64,000 nucleotides of DNA from Trichostrongylus colubriformis (Eukaryota; Nematoda; Chromadorea; Rhabditida; Trichostrongylidae): contig OZ022260.1 in assembly GCA_963978905.1 (NCBI GenBank), forward strand, positions 7,615,725-7,679,724. The letters are read 5' to 3'. The position numbers and the translations under genes were made by a program. Positions 60,040 to 64,000 of the stretch are shown one piece after another. Positions within the stretch are counted from its first letter, which is position 1. Each line of letters opens with the position of its first letter. Below the pieces are notes generated by a model. The model was not told the origin of the DNA. It did no database searches and saw only the letters and a program-made list of their open reading frames with translations.

Positions 60040-60379
60040 TACATATATTATGTATCTTGTGCAATGTATATTCTACTCATTCTACTTTTTCGATTTTTCT
60101 TTACAGTGCTCTGCATACAAAAAAAAAGCCTCTAAGTAAATGATTTAGCCAGTATGGACGCGCATTCGCGCATCAATATCAAATTGTAGCTAGAAAACAC
60201 AAAAATTCTTTTTATTTGTTTTGAGAATGTCGCTTATCTTATTCTGCAAAATGATACGCTACTGAACAGGTTGAAGTATCGAATAACGAGAAAATAACAA
60301 AAAGGACAAGAATGCTAGTATTACAAGCGCCTGCACCTCGCTCATTTTGAATAACCAAAAATTTTGACCATCTAGGCCC

Positions 60380-61160
60380 ATATGAATTATTCCACAATGT
60401 TTTTATTCCACATGGTGCCTGCTTCGATGAGGACCGGTTTCAACTCCCTAGTTCCTTCGAAATGGCTTTTCTCCACATAACTCCTTTTCAGCATAAAACT
60501 CCAACGGATTCTCTCTTCATTCGATAGAGATCGGGTCCGTTCGTCGTCCAGGTCAGAAGGTCCATTCGTTGACGGCTTCACGATGATGGAGTGCTCCGGA
60601 TAAGAGGAAATGGCCCATTAACTTGCGCGAAGACAGGGTTTTCGTGTAAACTTCAACCGCACGACGAGAGAAGGGTACGAAACATGAAAATCCGATGATC
60701 GGATGGCTTGTTCTTTCGAGAACGAAAGAAAAATTCCAAAGATCAGTGGGACCCACGCCATGCCACCTCCTCCTGCGAATCCTCTTGAAAACCGAAGTCT
60801 GTCCCTCGTGCTATAATGTCGGTAGTCTGCCGGGCAGTCATATTCGGGTTTTTTCTCATAAGGAAGGACAGCTTGGAGAAAAAATAGTAAGGAAAAGGTG
60901 TACAACCTTTTGAACGTAACAAGCGCCTCAATTCGATCTGCTCTCATCCATCTCTTGGGGAAACCGACCCCGCTTTCGCGACATTCGGGGATTTTGAATA
61001 CTCTCATTTCTCGCCTAGAGATGGATTTGCACTTCTTTAGGTTCCTATAAACTGTCTTTGTTGACACCTTGACTTCAGCGAAGATCTTGTTCCCGAGCAT
61101 GACCCAGGAAAACTTGACTCATCTTTTGACATACTGCGCTTGACTCTATCTAAAGGCGTA
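60380..61160 (-). pseudogene. Decayed Tc1/mariner-like transposase
   Basis: The minus strand has an N-terminal helix-turn-helix-like reading VSTKTVYRNLKKCKSISRRE, later GGGGMAWVPLIFG (compare the GGGSVMVWG block of Tc1 elements) and, after frame changes, HHREAVNEWTF near the expected second catalytic block. Several frames must be combined, so the gene is broken. The match is from memory of the family pattern and is moderate. Confidence 0.5.
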
Positions 61161-63131
61161 GCAGGATCTCCAGTACTCCTTCTGGTTTTATACCCTGCAG
61201 AATACTAGCTGAAATTATCGAGGAATGCGCAAAGCCGTCTTCATTTTCGCGCGTTCAGGCATTCGAAAGTCTGCAGGCCTTATTTTGAGGTAAATTGTTC
61301 TTTCTTTGAGTCAGATAGCAGTTTTCTTCTTGTCATTACCTTAAAATGATTAGCCTACAGCAACAATAAAGCTTCAGCAGTTGGAGGTCAAAAGCGACGT
61401 GGAAATCCGAAGTGGCTAATCATTTTGCAAAATAGGAAAAGCGACATTTTCAGAACAAATGAAGCGAAAGTTTCTCTATGTTTTCCAACTACAATATGAT
61501 GTTGATGCACCAATGCGCGTTCACACTGACTACATCTTTTACTTGGAGACTTTTTTGAATCACTCTGCGAACAGAGTTTTTGGACAAGATTATGCAGAAC
61601 ACTGTACATTTGCTTATTGTCATTTATACACTTCATTCAAATGCTTATTGCATTTGTTTTTAGTATTGATGAACTATATCATACCGCACAATCAAATATT
61701 AGCGGGAATATGCAGCTATCTTCATTAAAAGAATCCTTAAAGAATACCCTAATCAGTCAGTCAATGCAGAATGCGGCTCCACGAAAATGCGGTTAGAAAC
61801 GCAAAAAAGTACCCCTGTCTGCGCTCTGAATTCAGTGGGTCATGCTTGTCACATTGTGTGAGTTAACGGTAACGAAACTTCGGTAACCACGGTATGATTG
61901 TCGAATGAAATACTACCGGTGGATGGAACATTTCACACCTTTTTGTGAGACAACCCGCCCACTGATGAGCATTTAGAATACGAACGAGTTTTTGGGAACT
62001 AAATGTCCGGGAATGTCTATATTTCGGCACTGCATTAATTTTTGTTTTTGTCAGTGCGCGACAGAGTCGATTGCTCTAAAGGGCAATATTTCAGCGCAAT
62101 ATATAAAAATGCAAAGGATCGGACAGAGATGTATAGGAGTGCTATCATCTGACAATGGAAGGTGGGCGTAGTAGAGCCATGAGGATAGAAAAACGAAACG
62201 GTATAGTTTTCGATCAGGTTCAGTATTCTTGCAATAATTAATGTACATGAGGTCAATATTATCCCGTAAAGTAACTATAACAATAATATTAGAAGTAAAA
62301 TAAAAAATATAATGTGCATATATCATATGAGACGAGTGACTTAGAAACTTATGTGCAGTTGATAACCCATACCCTTACTCATTTTAGTCCTATGTACGAA
62401 TTACTTCATGTTTTTTTTTCGCTTCGCGTGGGCGTGACTTGTTAATGGGCGGGGTAAGGTATGAGTTCCCGTTTCCCGCTCTTCTCGGTCCATAGTAGAG
62501 GCTGTGAACAGTTCCCAGACTACAGTGATCCATGGTATCGTGCTCGCTCCCTCTTCAATAATTTTGACTTTTCAGGCGACTCATTGAAATATTGATCGAA
62601 ACGATCCAAAATCAGTTTTTACTGCTCTGTGAAGTGATGCTGTGGGGTGTTATAATAGTAATGATGGCTTATAACCTTTTGTTGGTTTTGCACGGACTAT
62701 AGTACGAAATCTTGGCGTTAGTCATGCCTGTAATCTGCTTGTTTTGCTATTCCTATTTTTTTTGCATTTATTTATGTGCAATAATTATATTCACATTGTT
62801 TATTGTTTATTGGTTAGCAGATGTAAGGAAATTACAAAAATGGTGATATGGTATATGACGATTTCTAGCAGAACAAATCTTATCCTTCTCAGACCGATTA
62901 ATCTTAGCCATCAAGGCTATCATTCATCCTTTTCGATACATCACTACTGGTGCGCCGTGACTTTGAGCTAAATGATACAATCACTAGCAGGGAAGCCGGT
63001 TATGACACATAAATGCTTGATAATGTGATTGCGTAATTATATGGCAGACGACCTTCACTAAAGCTTCCCTGCAAGTGATCATTCCTACTTCCGTATAGGA
63101 ACAGGATTATCCAACGAAAAGGCGACATAAC
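61161..63131. other. Intergenic, no gene recognised
   Basis: AT-rich; short ORFs only. A CGTGGGCGTG/GGGCGGGG word near 62426-62456 resembles words at the window start (GGGCGTGGCTTGAGG) and near 24350. Confidence 0.4.
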
Positions 63132-63720
63132 GTGAAACTGAGAAATATCAATATTCCGATCGTCTTCTCAGGCCAGTGCTCTGGAATGTCCTGTACCGGA
63201 ACGGCAGTCGCCCTCATAAGGGATATGTACGATGGAGCTAAAGCAGCTGTACGTACTCCGCAAGGGCTGTCGCATGAAGTGGATATCACGGTAGGGGTGC
63301 ATCAAGGATCATCTCTGAGCCCGTTCCTCTTCCTCATCACTCTGAAATGATGGTGAGTGATCTCACAGAAGGACCCCTGAAGACCATCTTGTACGCTAAC
63401 GATATAGCAGTGGCAGTGGAAAGCAGCGAAGAACTGCAAGCTAAAGCACAACAACGGCGGACAGGCTGGCAAAATAGGCTTCAATTGAACGTCAATAAGA
63501 CCAAGTTCATAAGCTCCGAAGGACGCCTAGAATCGATAACGGACTGTCATGAGTAGACCATCGAAAAAGTGGAAGACTCCGATATCTCGGTAGTGATCTA
63601 GCGGCTGGCTGATGGTACGGCAGACCAGGCGTGAAGGCTCGCATTGACGCAGCATGGATAAAGTGGAGGGAGTCTACTGGAATACTGTTCGGTCGGCGCT
63701 GAGCCAGAACCCTTAGTGGC
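63132..63720 (+). pseudogene. Broken RTE-type non-LTR retrotransposon reverse transcriptase
   Basis: The first frame (63132-63350) has ALIRDMYDGAKAAVRTPQGL followed by EVDITVGVHQGSSLSPFLF, the RTE palm motif block. A frameshift near 63347 leads to DLTEGPLKTILYANDIAVAV, where the catalytic YADD has become YAND, and to RLQLNVNKTKFISSEGR. After a stop near 63555 more shifted matches occur (ADGTADQA, AAWIKWRESTGILF-like). The missing aspartate and frameshifts show an inactive copy. The 5' part of the element is absent. Confidence 0.85.
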
Positions 63721-64000
63721 AAGGTGTATCGAGCGGTGGTAAGGCCCGCAATGCTTACTAAGCGAGTGCTGCATGCCGTACATCACTTTATATGTGTTAT
63801 TCGATAGCCTACTACTTCTGAGCTGGTCTCTTGAGAGGTATGTAAGGTTCAGATGGAAATAGGAGGCGGAGGACATGGAAATAGGTGAGGTGGATAGGAC
63901 GTTCAATGGTCGAGGTTGTAGTCATGCTTAGTTTGTTACACCAGAACCCATTAGAATTACGATTTCCTTCTCTTTCTCAGTACTCCACACTAGAAACAAT
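63721..64000. other. Right edge, tail of the RTE copy, no further gene seen
   Basis: The plus strand continues with fragments resembling the region after the RT domain (AAGGTGTATCGAGCGGTGGT, ARNAY-like reading) and then loses similarity. Confidence 0.4.

Overview
This window is nuclear DNA of a nematode, most likely a strongylid (hookworm-like, clade V) relative of Caenorhabditis. The evidence is a major sperm protein gene, short nematode introns ending in TTTCAG, trans-splice-type acceptors a few bases upstream of start codons, SL1-like sequences, and a run of genes (arl-13, rla-1, rpl-27A, phb-1, eIF2alpha) that I recall as neighbours in C. elegans clone Y37E3 on chromosome I. Genes are intron-rich and the space between and inside them is packed with small mobile elements.

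Region by region. 528-8926 (-) is a complete 14-exon flavin-containing monooxygenase whose larger introns hold several fold-back elements and MITEs. 9.0-14.5 kb is repeat-rich. 14.85-15.3 kb (-) is a two-exon major sperm protein gene. 17.6-22.65 kb holds two head-to-tail copies of a composite mobile element; the first carries about 18 copies of a 146-bp satellite with a trimeric higher-order pattern. 22.8-24.8 kb has three in-phase exons of an unrecognised plus-strand gene. 26.7-28.4 kb has a duplicated repeat containing SL1-like sequence around a 119-bp tandem array.

32.5-50.6 kb is the gene-dense core. arl-13 (+) has a 4.35-kb intron filled with transposons. rla-1 and rpl-27A (both -, about 200 bp apart, perhaps an operon) have introns carrying three related H/ACA-type small nucleolar RNAs. 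phb-1 and eIF2alpha (both +) are divergently transcribed from rpl-27A. The core genes cover cilium signalling (arl-13), the ribosome (rla-1, rpl-27A), mitochondrial inner-membrane scaffolding (phb-1) and translation initiation (eIF2alpha).

50.6-64 kb is gene-poor and dominated by transposon debris: two related mariner deletion derivatives, two decayed Tc1/mariner-family transposase remnants, a TA-flanked MITE, a large imperfect palindrome, a tRNA-like fragment and a broken RTE-type reverse transcriptase at the right edge.

The most notable observations are: (1) the three intronic H/ACA-like RNAs, with compensatory base changes, in two neighbouring ribosomal protein genes; (2) a composite element family, at least seven copies, whose core repeat has expanded into a higher-order satellite in one copy; (3) two diverged SL1 copies whose combined ancestor would be a perfect SL1; and (4) a hAT-type insertion whose empty site survives in a sibling element in this window. 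All family names come from recognition of the sequence; no database was searched.
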